In this document: piece after piece, positions 18,764 to 27,896 of the stretch | How positions within the stretch are numbered: position 1 is the first letter of the stretch | How the letters are laid out: every line of letters begins with the position of its first letter | NCBI GenBank assembly: GCA_913058255.1 | Contig: CAJXQU010000013.1 | Coordinates: forward strand, 1-64,000 | Direction of reading: 5' to 3' | DNA from: an uncultured Pseudomonadota bacterium | GTDB taxonomy: Bacteria > Pseudomonadota > Gammaproteobacteria > CAJXQU01 | DNA length: 64,000 bases | The notes under the pieces: generated by a model | Databases searched by the model: none | What the model was told of the DNA's origin: nothing | Seen by the model: only the letters and a program-made list of their open reading frames with translations | Made by a program: the position numbers and the translations under genes

Positions 18764-20099
18764 TTCGCTTCTCCGCGATTCTAGCGACTATCGCAGCACT
18801 TTTTTCATCAAGTATTTGTACTAACTGGTTACTTTGACCTGATAAAAAGCTATGTAATAATAGGATAGGAATGGCTACGACCAAACCCAATACCGTTGTC
18901 ACTAATGCTTGCGAGATACCACCTGACATGAGTCTTGGATCACCAGTTCCATAAAGGGTGATCGATTGGAATGTTTCAATGATACCGGTCACCGTACCGA
19001 GCAGACCTAACAAAGGCGCGACCGCCGCTAGAATAGCCAGTGTACGAAGACCACGCTTGATCTTTGGTAGTTCGCGCAGAATCGCTTCATCAAGTTTTAA
19101 ACCGAGGGTTTCTGCGTCGACATCAGGATTATTGGTGTAGGCCAACATGATTCGGCCCAACGGATTTTTTTCGTCAGGATTTTTATCTTTGATCTGGTTT
19201 TGAACCTTTCGACCGGTCATCCATAAAACGATAAATCGCTCGAGGGCGATGAGTAGTGCGATAAGTCCTAGTGCAATAATTATGTAGCCGATGATGCCAC
19301 CTTGGCGGATGCGTTCTTTCAAGTCAGGTTTTTGGACTAGTAGGGCAAGCATTGCACCATGGGTAGGATCAACAACCATGGGGAGTAATTCTTCGCCAGC
19401 ACTGTCTTCAAGTGATTGAGCTAGCTTTTGAAAACGATAAGGTGGCTGACGACGTGGTTCGATCAACCGTCCTGTTTCAGGTAGGTAACGTAAAAAATTA
19501 CCATCGGCAGAGGCATTAAATGTCCCTACACGGGTCACTTCTTTTTCAACTTCCTCACCATCAATAGTGACGATTTTTGCTTTGAAGCGAGAGACTTTAC
19601 CCGACTCTATCATTTCTTCTAGAATGGTTTGCCACAGGTTTTGAAGTTCATCAGGCGTTGGTAGTTCTTTACCGTTGGCTAATGACTCAAGCGTTTCCAC
19701 GCGATTGGGTTTTTCGGCCGAAACCAAAGATGAACTGATAACGGTTTTAATGTCCCGTGCCATTTGCCGCGTGACGCCTTGTAGCTCACTGAGGGCGCCA
19801 GCGCTTTCAAATAGAACCTGTTCTTGTTCTTCAATTTTCAGCTGGTTTTCTTCGTATTCTTTACGTAATAGTTCACCACGTGCTTCTTCACTTTTTAAAG
19901 CTGTTGTTGCTTTGCTGAGTAATGCTGCTTGTTGATTTTTATTATTTCTAAAGCGTTGTAAGCGTTCGGAATTTTCTATTTTTTCAGCTGCGCGACCTTG
20001 ACGAACTTCATTAAGAAGATCGTCAAGGCTTTGTGGTGCAGCGTTACTCACGAGTGTTGTTAATGCCAATGCTGAGGTTAGAAATAGTTGCTTGATCAT
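18750..20099 (-). CDS. ttpC: TtpC-like TonB2-associated protein with ExbB domain
   Basis: The 449-residue protein has a signal peptide (MIKQLFLTSALALTTLVSNA), a coiled-coil periplasmic region (about 30-120), a middle domain and, from about 270 on, three membrane helices with the ExbB signature LLGLLGTVTGIIETFQSI and GISQALVTTVLGLV. This is the extended ExbB homologue found in Vibrio TonB2 clusters, where it is needed for TonB2-dependent iron uptake. Its ATG overlaps the DUF3450 gene by four bases. Confidence 0.92.
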   Translation of the reverse strand: MIKQLFLTSALALTTLVSNAAPQSLDDLLNEVRQGRAAEKIENSERLQRFRNNKNQQAALLSKATTALKSEEARGELLRKEYEENQLKIEEQEQVLFESAGALSELQGVTRQMARDIKTVISSSLVSAEKPNRVETLESLANGKELPTPDELQNLWQTILEEMIESGKVSRFKAKIVTIDGEEVEKEVTRVGTFNASADGNFLRYLPETGRLIEPRRQPPYRFQKLAQSLEDSAGEELLPMVVDPTHGAMLALLVQKPDLKERIRQGGIIGYIIIALGLIALLIALERFIVLWMTGRKVQNQIKDKNPDEKNPLGRIMLAYTNNPDVDAETLGLKLDEAILRELPKIKRGLRTLAILAAVAPLLGLLGTVTGIIETFQSITLYGTGDPRLMSGGISQALVTTVLGLVVAIPILLLHSFLSGQSNQLVQILDEKSAAIVARIAEKRSASV

Positions 20100-20908
20100 T
20101 TTTCACCTCCAACTGGCCGGTTCTGCTTTGTGAGCAGCTTCTCGAGCTTTAATGGAATCTTTATTAGATCAGGCGGTGATTCTTTTCTTGCAATGCGTAG
20201 GCCTCGATTAATGGAAGTGTTGTAGTCATGAGATAAAACTTCCCATTGCTTTGTCTCTTTATTCCATAGCCCCGATTCTGTACCGTCAAAGCTTGCGAAG
20301 AGTAGGGCGACACGGCCGACTCTGAGTAATTCGACAGACTTTGTTTCACCATTAAGTTGAATTTCTGCAGTGGAAGATTCTAAGGTCCGCCCGTAATCCG
20401 TTTCGATTTGATAGGCTTCAAGAATACGGCGGTACTTTTCTGAGGTGGTAACCGCTGGATCTTCGAGCATATCTTTTAAAGCTTCCACCCGCATGGTGCG
20501 TTCTTGTTCTAAGAATGGTGTATCAAGCTGAATAAATTTCTCTAAAACCTTGACCATTTTCAGCAGCATCGGAACGATAGTTCGTTGAGCTTCTTTAGCA
20601 TTTTGTAATTGCCGATCAAAAGAAGCTAAATTTTCGCGTTGGTTTTCGACTAGTTTTTCTAACTGATCGTTATAGACGCGTAGATCACCGATTTGCACTG
20701 TGGATTGTTGATATTCCTGTACCATTGTTAGCTTTTGTTCAGCTAATTGATCTATTTCTTGCTGGATTTGTATGGATTCTTGCTGCCCTTCAAGGCGAAT
20801 ATCCAAAGCCCTCTGAACAGGTTCTTCAGATTGAGCATTAATAGAAACGGTACCGAGTGAGATTGATATGAGTAGGGTGAGACTTATTGATGTTTTTTTG
20901 TTAGTCAT
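20096..20908 (-). CDS. DUF3450 periplasmic coiled-coil protein of the TonB2 operon
   Basis: The 270-residue exported protein has a signal peptide (MTNKKTSISLTLLISISLG, cleavage near NAQS), a long coiled coil (about 35-120, Gln/Glu rich) and a C-terminal globular part (SVELLRVGRVALLFASFDG). The composition and its position as first gene before ttpC match the DUF3450 protein of Vibrio TonB2 clusters. I chose ATG 20908; an upstream TTG at 20932 would place charged residues in front of the signal peptide. The promoter and Fur box lie about 170 bases upstream. Confidence 0.85.
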   Translation of the reverse strand: MTNKKTSISLTLLISISLGTVSINAQSEEPVQRALDIRLEGQQESIQIQQEIDQLAEQKLTMVQEYQQSTVQIGDLRVYNDQLEKLVENQRENLASFDRQLQNAKEAQRTIVPMLLKMVKVLEKFIQLDTPFLEQERTMRVEALKDMLEDPAVTTSEKYRRILEAYQIETDYGRTLESSTAEIQLNGETKSVELLRVGRVALLFASFDGTESGLWNKETKQWEVLSHDYNTSINRGLRIARKESPPDLIKIPLKLEKLLTKQNRPVGGEK

Positions 20909-21061
20909 TTTAGTTTTAATGAGAAAAGGCAAAAGCGGCTCGATTGCGAATCTTTAAATTCTTCTTATTGATGAAATTTTATACTATCACGATAATTAAA
21001 AGCACGTGACTGGATTACATTTAAAATAATAGGAAAATATCCTTCGATCTACCTAACAATT

Positions 21062-21080
21062 GATAATGATTCTCATTATC
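21062..21080 (-). promoter_or_regulatory. Fur box controlling the TonB2 operon
   Basis: GATAATGATTCTCATTATC matches 17 of 19 positions of the classical Fur consensus and is a perfect 8-3-8 palindrome. It covers the -10 hexamer of the operon promoter. Fe-Fur bound here would block RNA polymerase, giving iron-repressed expression of the whole TonB2 system. Confidence 0.9.
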
Positions 21081-21103
21081 ATAAAATAAAGGGGTTTTGT
21101 CAA
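21075..21103 (-). promoter_or_regulatory. Sigma-70 promoter of the TonB2 operon
   Basis: On the minus strand, a consensus TTGACA (21103-21098) is followed by a spacer of exactly 17 bases and GATAAT (21080-21075). The -10 element is the first hexamer of the Fur box. It reads toward the DUF3450 gene. Confidence 0.8.
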
Positions 21104-21155
21104 AAAAAAGTGTAAGGATCGGTAAGTAGAGAACTTTCGTAGGAAATGGTATTCG

Positions 21156-22094
21156 TTAGATCTCTGAAAGAGGCTGGATAGAGCAGGTAGCGTTAGGTTG
21201 ATCTTTTACAGTGATATTCGCCAACTCAGCCTCCTTTATATTGATGACTACGAGGGCTGACTGTTGATCTGGGTTCTCAGATTGAACGGCATTAACGATA
21301 TGACCAGAGACTTGCTCCTTATTGTCTGTGGAATGAATTAATGACGTTCCTGCAGAAATATTCTCATGGGATGTTATTTGAGCACGGTAGAGCTGTTTTT
21401 TGACTTCGCCACGATACTTAACTCTTGCAACAATCTCTTGGCCTGGATAACAGCCTTTTTGAAAGCTAAGCCCACCAAGACGTTCAAGATCGAGCATTTG
21501 CGGTAAAAACAGATCGGCTGTTTCAGGCTGAATTTCTACGAGGCCAGTTTCAATATCGAGCAAGTTCCATTGATCTATTTTTGTGGATTCTTCAACTAAA
21601 CTCGTAGCGAAGGAAGGGCTTCTATTCGAACTGATAAGTAAATAACGAGAGGTTGGAGCAGGGAGTTTTATAATAATTTGATCGTCAGAGAGTAAAACTT
21701 GATTTTCTACTAGCTCTGCTTCGATCGATAAAACATCATCAGCTTGATGCCCAAAAATACCGAAAACGTGTTGTTCTTCTAGGACTGTGATTGTTACTTT
21801 TGAACGAAAAACAAACATTTTGAGTTTTTTAAGAAATGACTCTGTTTGATTTTTTGGTAGCAGAAGTAAATAACCCTCTGCTGTCGGCCAGATCCTAAGT
21901 GTGTATAAAACACGACCTTTAACTGAACACCATGACGTTATGGAACTCATGTTATTAGGTAGTTTTTTTAGATCGTTTGTGAATTGGTTATGTAAAAAAT
22001 CTAGAGCGTCTTCGCCATTAACTGCAATGAGATCATATTGATCGAGTTTTATTAGGTAAGTGGCGTTTGAAGCGTTATGACTAAGGTTATTCAC
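21156..22094 (-). CDS. ygfZ: YgfZ/IbaG-type folate-dependent Fe-S maturation protein
   Basis: The 312-residue protein of the GcvT-like YgfZ family carries the signature KGCYPGQEIVARVKYRG near residue 210, with the functional Cys. YgfZ uses tetrahydrofolate and supports the repair or maturation of iron-sulfur enzymes. It starts at a GTG six bases after sdhE and so is the last gene of the succinate dehydrogenase operon, whose SdhB subunit contains three Fe-S clusters. Confidence 0.93.
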   Translation of the reverse strand: MNNLSHNASNATYLIKLDQYDLIAVNGEDALDFLHNQFTNDLKKLPNNMSSITSWCSVKGRVLYTLRIWPTAEGYLLLLPKNQTESFLKKLKMFVFRSKVTITVLEEQHVFGIFGHQADDVLSIEAELVENQVLLSDDQIIIKLPAPTSRYLLISSNRSPSFATSLVEESTKIDQWNLLDIETGLVEIQPETADLFLPQMLDLERLGGLSFQKGCYPGQEIVARVKYRGEVKKQLYRAQITSHENISAGTSLIHSTDNKEQVSGHIVNAVQSENPDQQSALVVINIKEAELANITVKDQPNATCSIQPLSEI

Positions 22095-22100
22095 TGATAT

Positions 22101-22376
22101 TTAAGAGCCTATTGGTTTATCAAACATATTTTGCAGCTGTTTAATAATTGCTGAGTAGTGTTGATCGCTAGGGTTAGAACGACCCACAATCCAAGAATAA
22201 ATATCTGGATCTTCTAATTCTAAAAAGTTTTTGAAGTGTCGCTGATCTTGCTCAGAAAGCGTGCCGTAAACATTTTCTAGATATCGGTTCATAACGATGT
22301 CTAGTTCTTTCATGCCACGGCGGCAGAGCCACCGGACACGATTATGGTCACGTTGTTGAGTTTCTTGATTAGGCAC
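22101..22376 (-). CDS. sdhE: SdhE, FAD assembly factor for succinate dehydrogenase
   Basis: The 91-residue protein contains [20 protein letters not shown], with the RGxxE motif needed for covalent FAD attachment to SdhA, and [15 protein letters not shown]. It starts at a GTG inside the last codons of sdhB (8-base overlap). Formerly CptB/YgfY; its usual neighbour ygfX lies on the other side of the operon, on the opposite strand. Confidence 0.95.
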   Translation of the reverse strand: MPNQETQQRDHNRVRWLCRRGMKELDIVMNRYLENVYGTLSEQDQRHFKNFLELEDPDIYSWIVGRSNPSDQHYSAIIKQLQNMFDKPIGS

Positions 22377-23154
22377 CCTTTGCGACCTGAATTTTCTTGA
22401 TCTCAGCGATAGCTTTTGCTGGATTCAAGCCTTTCGGGCAAGTGTCAGTACAGTTCATGATGGTGTGACATCGGTAAAGTTTGAAAGGATCTTCGAGTTC
22501 TTCCAGACGTTCACCAGTCGCTTCATCACGGCTGTCTGCAATCCAACGATAGGCTTGTAGCAAGGCTGCTGGGCCAAGATAACGATCGCTATTCCACCAG
22601 TAGCTTGGGCAACTGGTGGAGCAACATGCGCAAAGAATACATTCGTAAAGACCATCCAACTTCGCACGATCTTCTTTCGACTGTAGTCGTTCCTGATCAA
22701 TGGGTGGGGTTGGACTCTCTGTTTGCATCCAAGGTTTGATTGATGCGTATTGAGCATAGAAATGCGTCAGATCAGGGACCAAATCTTTAATGACAGCCAT
22801 GTGCGGTAGTGGATAGATTTTAACGTCGTCTTTAATATCTGAGATTGCTTTGGTGCAGGCCAATGTATTGCGGCCATCAATATTCATTGCACAAGATCCA
22901 CAAATACCTTCACGGCAAGAGCGTCGTAGTGTTAACGTCGGATCGAGATCATCTTTGATGTGGAGTAGGGCGTCTAACACCATTGGGCCACAATCATCGA
23001 GGTTCAATTCGAAGGTATCCATGCGTGGGTTTTCACCATTGTCTGGATCCCAGCGATAGATCTTGAAGACTTTTTTATTTGTTGCGTTATTGGCTGCCGT
23101 TACGGTTTTGCCGGTACCAATTTTCGAATTTTCTGGAAGTGTAAATTCAACCAT
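22369..23154 (-). CDS. sdhB: Succinate dehydrogenase iron-sulfur subunit
   Basis: The 261-residue protein has the [2Fe-2S] cysteines in [22 protein letters not shown], the [4Fe-4S] set [15 protein letters not shown] and the [3Fe-4S] set [17 protein letters not shown]. It passes electrons from SdhA FAD to ubiquinone. It is slightly longer than E. coli SdhB because of a short N-terminal extension. It is 32 bases after sdhA. Confidence 0.98.
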   Translation of the reverse strand: MVEFTLPENSKIGTGKTVTAANNATNKKVFKIYRWDPDNGENPRMDTFELNLDDCGPMVLDALLHIKDDLDPTLTLRRSCREGICGSCAMNIDGRNTLACTKAISDIKDDVKIYPLPHMAVIKDLVPDLTHFYAQYASIKPWMQTESPTPPIDQERLQSKEDRAKLDGLYECILCACCSTSCPSYWWNSDRYLGPAALLQAYRWIADSRDEATGERLEELEDPFKLYRCHTIMNCTDTCPKGLNPAKAIAEIKKIQVAKGA

Positions 23155-23186
23155 GTCATATGTCCTATAATTAGTGTGGGCTCAGC

Positions 23187-24977
23187 TTAGTAAACACGCG
23201 CTTTTGGCTCGATGTATTCGATCTCGTCCGTCAATGTGTAGGTATGAACAGGTCGATACTCAAACTTGACGCTCCAATCGTTATTCAAGCTTGCTAGTGT
23301 GTGCTTCATCCATTTCTCATCATCACGATCAGGAAAATCTTCACGCGCATGCGCACCACGACTCTCTTCACGATTTAATGCGCCGGTGATACTAACGCTC
23401 GCACATTGCAACAGATTTTCTAACTCTAAGGTTTCAACGAGGTCAGTGTTCCAGATCATTGAGCGATCAGATACTTGTACATCGGCAAATGAGTCACATA
23501 TGTTTTTCAGCTCATCAACACCTTCTTGCATGACATCGCCTGTTCTAAAAACAGCGGCATTGTTTTGCATTGTACGTTGAAGCTTGCCACGGATCTCTGC
23601 TGTTGGCTGAGTTCCGCTCGCGTTTCGAGTTTTGTCGAAACGCGCGACTAATTTATCGACTGTCCCTTCTGGAAGTGGTGAGTGTGGTGTGCCTGCAGTT
23701 ACTTTTTCTGCCGCTTTGATTGCTGCACCACGACCAAAAACGATGAGATCAAGTAATGAGTTTGAGCCTAATCGGTTTGCACCATGTACGGATACACAAG
23801 CTGCTTCACCGATAGCCATTAAGCCGTTTACGACATAATCAGGATCACCATCTTTCAAAGTAACTACTTCACCATGATAGTTGGTAGGAATACCGCCCAT
23901 GTTGTAGTGAACCGTTGGTATAACAGGAATAGGTTCTTTTGAAACGTCTACGCCCGCAAAGATTTCAGCAGATTCTGCGATTCCTGGTAGACGTTCGTTG
24001 ATAACGTCTGAACCCAAATGTTCAAGGTGCAAATGGATATGATCCTTGTCTTTACCTACACCACGACCTTCTCGGATTTCGATCGTCATAGAACGACTAA
24101 CTACATCGCGTGAGGCTAGATCTTTCGCATTCGGTGCATAACGTTCCATGAAACGCTCACCTTCGGAGTTGGTTAAGTAACCACCCTCACCACGCACACC
24201 TTCAGTGATCAGGCAGCCTGATCCATAGATGCCTGTTGGGTGAAATTGGACAAACTCCATATCTTGTAATGGCAGGCCTGCACGCAGAACCATTGCATTA
24301 CCGTCACCTGTACAGGTGTGGGCAGAGGTACAAGAGAAGTATGAACGTCCATAACCGCCTGTCGCGAGGACTGTTTCATGACCTCGGAAGAGATGTAATG
24401 AACCATCTTCAAGACACCAAGCGAGAACACCTTTACAGCTTCCATCTTCATCCATCACAAGATCAAGCGCAAAGTATTCAATAAAGAACTCCGCATCATG
24501 CTTTAGCGACTGTTGATAGAGCGTGTGGAGGATCGCGTGACCTGTTCGATCAGCTGCAGCGCAAGTACGCTGAGCGATACCTTCACCAAAGTTTGTTGTC
24601 ATGCCACCAAAGGGACGTTGGTAGATCTTGCCTTCTTCGGTTCGAGAGAAGGGTACACCGTAGTGCTCTAGCTCGATAACAGAAGGAACGGCTTCGCGAC
24701 ACATGTATTCGATCGCATCTTGGTCACCTAACCAATCGGAGCCTTTGACGGTGTCATACATATGCCATTGCCAACTATCTTTACTCATATTACCCAGTGA
24801 AGCACTCATGCCGCCTTGAGCAGCAACGGTGTGACTTCGTGTTGGGAATACTTTCGTTAAACAGGCTGTTTTTAGACCTTTCTCAGCCATTCCAAATGTT
24901 GCTCGTAACCCAGCGCCACCGGCACCGACGACGACGACATCGTATTGGTGTTCAATTATTTTGTATTCTTCTGACAT
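23187..24977 (-). CDS. sdhA: Succinate dehydrogenase flavoprotein subunit
   Basis: The 596-residue protein begins with a dinucleotide-binding motif ([15 protein letters not shown]). It contains the FAD-linking His region ([20 protein letters not shown]), active-site motifs ([21 protein letters not shown]) and [14 protein letters not shown]. It oxidises succinate to fumarate in the TCA cycle. Length matches the family. Confidence 0.98.
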   Translation of the reverse strand: MSEEYKIIEHQYDVVVVGAGGAGLRATFGMAEKGLKTACLTKVFPTRSHTVAAQGGMSASLGNMSKDSWQWHMYDTVKGSDWLGDQDAIEYMCREAVPSVIELEHYGVPFSRTEEGKIYQRPFGGMTTNFGEGIAQRTCAAADRTGHAILHTLYQQSLKHDAEFFIEYFALDLVMDEDGSCKGVLAWCLEDGSLHLFRGHETVLATGGYGRSYFSCTSAHTCTGDGNAMVLRAGLPLQDMEFVQFHPTGIYGSGCLITEGVRGEGGYLTNSEGERFMERYAPNAKDLASRDVVSRSMTIEIREGRGVGKDKDHIHLHLEHLGSDVINERLPGIAESAEIFAGVDVSKEPIPVIPTVHYNMGGIPTNYHGEVVTLKDGDPDYVVNGLMAIGEAACVSVHGANRLGSNSLLDLIVFGRGAAIKAAEKVTAGTPHSPLPEGTVDKLVARFDKTRNASGTQPTAEIRGKLQRTMQNNAAVFRTGDVMQEGVDELKNICDSFADVQVSDRSMIWNTDLVETLELENLLQCASVSITGALNREESRGAHAREDFPDRDDEKWMKHTLASLNNDWSVKFEYRPVHTYTLTDEIEYIEPKARVY

Positions 24978-24981
24978 TTAT

Positions 24982-25362
24982 CTAGGCTCCAGTAGCAATT
25001 AGCAAAACAGAAACAATGCTGGCAAGACCGAACAGAATTGAACCGAATTGGGTAATAAGCAAAAGTGTGATTTTAACTCCAGTCGCTTGAACATAATCTT
25101 CAATGACGACTTGTAGACCGAGAGCCATATGGTAGAAAAGACTGGCTAGCAGGAGAATTAATAGTGTTGCAGACATTGGTTGTTGAAGCCAAGCAACGAG
25201 ATCAGCATGTGTTCCACCTGCAACGCAAATGAGTTTGCAGATAAACCAGATGCTCAAAGGCAGCATAAGAATAGCGGTTAGACGCTGTGCTTTCCAATGG
25301 TGGGCACCTTCTTTAGCTGAACCTAGACCACGTGCTTTTGAAAGAGGTGAGTTCATATTCAT
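24982..25362 (-). CDS. sdhD: Succinate dehydrogenase membrane anchor SdhD
   Basis: The protein has 126 residues and three membrane helices, with the conserved HMALGLQVVIEDY in the quinone/haem region. I chose the ATG at 25362, which overlaps the sdhC stop in an ATGA arrangement. An earlier in-frame start at 25392 would overlap sdhC by 34 bases and add an unusual Cys-rich leader. Confidence 0.92.
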   Translation of the reverse strand: MNMNSPLSKARGLGSAKEGAHHWKAQRLTAILMLPLSIWFICKLICVAGGTHADLVAWLQQPMSATLLILLLASLFYHMALGLQVVIEDYVQATGVKITLLLITQFGSILFGLASIVSVLLIATGA

Positions 25363-25751
25363 GAAGCACCTCCAACAAGCGCGATAAACCAAGTTAAGAC
25401 TGTCAATGCAGCTGCAGAAATGATGACAGCCTTTGCAGATTTTTCGACATCAGCTTTGTCTAAGCCTCTACCTGTATCCCAAAATAGATGACGGAGACCG
25501 TTGCTCAGGTGAAAAAAGAAGGCAAAACTCCACAGAAATAACAGGACCATTCCAAACCAAGAACCTAGAAAAGCATTGATCTTGTCGTAAGACTCAACCC
25601 CTGTCGCAGCAGCTATTAACCAACAGGCTAATAACAAGGTTCCTGCAGATAGGCCAACACCAGTAATACGGTGACTAATAGATATAATCGCTGTCAATGG
25701 TAGTCGATAGACATCCAGATGCGGCGATAACGGTCGGTTATTTGACGCCAT
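25359..25751 (-). CDS. sdhC: Succinate dehydrogenase cytochrome b556 subunit SdhC
   Basis: The 130-residue protein begins with the SdhC signature RPLSPHLDVYRL and continues SISHRITGVGLS; the later segment SNGLRHLFWDTGRG carries the haem-ligand region. It has three membrane helices. AAGGGG precedes the ATG. It is 37 bases downstream of the small SDHAF4-like gene. Confidence 0.96.
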   Translation of the reverse strand: MASNNRPLSPHLDVYRLPLTAIISISHRITGVGLSAGTLLLACWLIAAATGVESYDKINAFLGSWFGMVLLFLWSFAFFFHLSNGLRHLFWDTGRGLDKADVEKSAKAVIISAAALTVLTWFIALVGGAS

Positions 25752-25788
25752 ATATACTTACCCCTTTATCTCTTTTTAAAGTTGATGA

Positions 25789-25962
25789 TTAAAAATCAAT
25801 GCAGCGACCTTTAAATTCCCAGTCACCATAGCGCGTAGGTTCCAACCCTTGAGTTCGTCCGCCTATCTCTTTTTGATGAGCTTCTACGGGCGTTTGTTCT
25901 TCCTTGGATAGTTTAGAATCAGTCTGCAAACTCTCTTTATCTTGTTGTTTTTTATTATTCAT
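25789..25962 (-). CDS. SDHAF4-like (DUF1674) small protein, candidate SDH assembly factor
   Basis: A 57-residue ORF on the minus strand, directly before sdhC and in the same direction. Its N-terminal half is Lys/Gln/Glu rich. Its last 24 residues contain GGRTQGLEPTRYGDWEFKGR followed by CIDF at the C-terminus, the DUF1674/SDHAF4 signature (GGP.GPEPTRYGDWE.KGR.IDF). Mitochondrial SDHAF4 binds flavinylated SdhA and protects it before it joins SdhB. The position upstream of sdhC supports an SDH-assembly role. No clear Shine-Dalgarno is seen, but the C-terminal motif makes the gene convincing. Confidence 0.8.
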   Translation of the reverse strand: MNNKKQQDKESLQTDSKLSKEEQTPVEAHQKEIGGRTQGLEPTRYGDWEFKGRCIDF

Positions 25963-26070
25963 AATTATTTATAAACCACGAAATTTGCCGACAGGTCAGG
26001 TAGTATCTTTTTATAAGAGACTTATTTCAAGTCTTTGTCATTAACCACACGGTGCTTATTAAGAATTTAC

Positions 26071-26499
26071 ATGAATCCTTTTAAGATAACGCTTGTTATT
26101 ACACCATATTTTTCAAAAATATTGTTTCTTTTTATGACACTGACTACATCAGCGTCGCTGATTTTATTACTGGTTTTACCTATTCCACTAATATTGAAAC
26201 TTCTAGTTTGTATTATCGTTAGCGTTTGGTTGTGCCAGAGCTTGAGAGAATATTGTTGGCATATTGGCTCATCAATTCAGAGTGCTGAGTTGAGAAAAGA
26301 TAATACATGGTTAATCAGTATAGCAGGGAAAGAAGCTATCAAGGCAGAACTGTTACCGGACTGTCTCGTTCAACCTTGGCTGACGGTGTTAGTATTTCAG
26401 TTGCCTGATAGGCGCAAAAAATCATTGATCTTACTCAGAGATAATATAGATCCGGATACGTTTAGAAGGGTTAGAGTTCGTTTAAGAAATCCAATGTAA
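26071..26499 (+). CDS. ygfX: YgfX/CptA family inner-membrane protein
   Basis: The 142-residue protein has two membrane helices in the first 65 residues and a soluble tail ending LLRDNIDPDTFRRVRVRLRNPM, typical of YgfX. I chose the ATG at 26071 because the upstream TTG at 26035 adds only polar leader. In E. coli ygfX follows sdhE; it has been described as a toxin-like partner and as an envelope protein, and its role is unsettled. Here it is split from sdhE, lying divergent from the sdh operon. Confidence 0.75.
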   Translation: MNPFKITLVITPYFSKILFLFMTLTTSASLILLLVLPIPLILKLLVCIIVSVWLCQSLREYCWHIGSSIQSAELRKDNTWLISIAGKEAIKAELLPDCLVQPWLTVLVFQLPDRRKKSLILLRDNIDPDTFRRVRVRLRNPM

Positions 26500-27159
26500 T
26501 CATTCTATAGATGAGAGATATGACAAAATGTCTAATGGATGATCGATTTTTCCATCTGCACCCCATTGATCGGTCTGATCGTCTAGTCCGATATAACCAT
26601 ACATCGCGATCAGAGAACGCATACCAGCATTTCGGGCTGCAGAGATGTCTCGTGCAGCATCGCCGATATAGAGGCAATCACGAGGCGAAATCCCTAATAG
26701 CTTGGTCGCGTAGATCAATGATTCCGGATGGGGTTTGGCGTGGCTGGTAGTGTCGCCACTGACAATACAATGAGTTCTGTCGGAGATACCTAGTTTTTCC
26801 ATTAATGGATTAGTGAAACGCATCGGTTTATTGGTGACGATTCCCCACGTAATACTGCGCTCCTCTAGTTTTTTGATCAGCTCATCAATACCTGCAAAGA
26901 GTGTTGTATATTCAGCAATATTATTAAGATAATGATCGAGTAATCTATTTTTCAGGTTAGAAAAATCAGTAGCGGACGTTTCTATTTCAAAGCCAAGCTT
27001 AATCAAGGCATTTGCACCATTGGAGGTTTCTAGGCGAATACTCTCTAGCGGTAATGGGGATAGCCCCTTTTCTTGACGGACGCAGTTCAGTGCATTTGCG
27101 AGATCGGGTGCAGTATCTGCGAAAGTACCATCAAGGTCGAATAAAACGGCTTTTATCAT
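26500..27159 (-). CDS. gph: HAD phosphatase, phosphoglycolate phosphatase/MupP type
   Basis: The 219-residue HAD-superfamily enzyme has motif I FDLDGTFADTAPDL, motif II VTNKP, motif III Lys in KPHPESL, and YIGDAARDISAARNAGM. It overlaps ubiG by four bases. In Pseudomonas the HAD phosphatase next to ubiG is MupP (N-acetylmuramate 6-phosphate phosphatase of cell-wall recycling), so that role is as likely as 2-phosphoglycolate dephosphorylation. Confidence 0.88.
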   Translation of the reverse strand: MIKAVLFDLDGTFADTAPDLANALNCVRQEKGLSPLPLESIRLETSNGANALIKLGFEIETSATDFSNLKNRLLDHYLNNIAEYTTLFAGIDELIKKLEERSITWGIVTNKPMRFTNPLMEKLGISDRTHCIVSGDTTSHAKPHPESLIYATKLLGISPRDCLYIGDAARDISAARNAGMRSLIAMYGYIGLDDQTDQWGADGKIDHPLDILSYLSSIE

Positions 27160-27896
27160 GTGTTAGTAAGTGCAGAGCGTTGCGCACACATTAAATAATT
27201 AACCTTAATGTCTGATGTGAGTTCAGCTTTATTTGTCAATGGGTTATATGACATTCCTGATAAATCATTTAACTCAAGGTTATGGCTTCTTATGCTATTT
27301 GCCATCTCTGCGGGCTGGATGAATTTGTCGTAATGATGAGTGCCTTTGGGTAACAGGTTGAGAATGTACTCTGCGCCTAATACCGCAAATGTATAAGCCT
27401 TTAAGGTTCTATTGAGTGTCGAGAAAAATACAAAGCCGCCAGGCTTGACCAGATTTGCACATGCGGCGATCACGCTTTCAGGCGAGGGCACATGCTCAAG
27501 CAGCTCCATACAAGTCACGATATCAAATTTGTCTGCCTCATCCTTATGTTGATCGGCCAATACTTCAGCTGTGGCGTGAATATATTTGACGGTAGAGTTA
27601 GTTTCCACCTGGTGTAAACGAGCGATTTGTAATGCCTCTTCACTGGCATCCACTGCGGTTACTATGGCTCCTTTACTGGCCATGCTTTCAGCTAAAATAC
27701 CACCACCACAACCAATGTCAGCGACCTTTTTATGGGTCAATCCTTCTGAATATTTTTCGATATAGCCCAAGCGAACAGGATTTATATGATGTAGCGTTTT
27801 CAGATCACCTTCGGGATCCCACCAGCTGGAAGCCATTTTACTGAATTTATTGATTTCTTGCGGATCAGTATTGTGATCAAGGTTGGTTGTTGTCAT
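27156..27896 (-). CDS. ubiG: Ubiquinone biosynthesis O-methyltransferase UbiG
   Basis: The 246-residue SAM-dependent methyltransferase begins near EINKFSKMASSWWDPEGDLKTLHHINPVR, the family signature, followed by SAM motif I DIGCGGGILAESMA. It catalyses both O-methylations in ubiquinone synthesis. It overlaps genes on both sides by four bases. Confidence 0.97.
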   Translation of the reverse strand: MTTTNLDHNTDPQEINKFSKMASSWWDPEGDLKTLHHINPVRLGYIEKYSEGLTHKKVADIGCGGGILAESMASKGAIVTAVDASEEALQIARLHQVETNSTVKYIHATAEVLADQHKDEADKFDIVTCMELLEHVPSPESVIAACANLVKPGGFVFFSTLNRTLKAYTFAVLGAEYILNLLPKGTHHYDKFIQPAEMANSIRSHNLELNDLSGMSYNPLTNKAELTSDIKVNYLMCAQRSALTNT

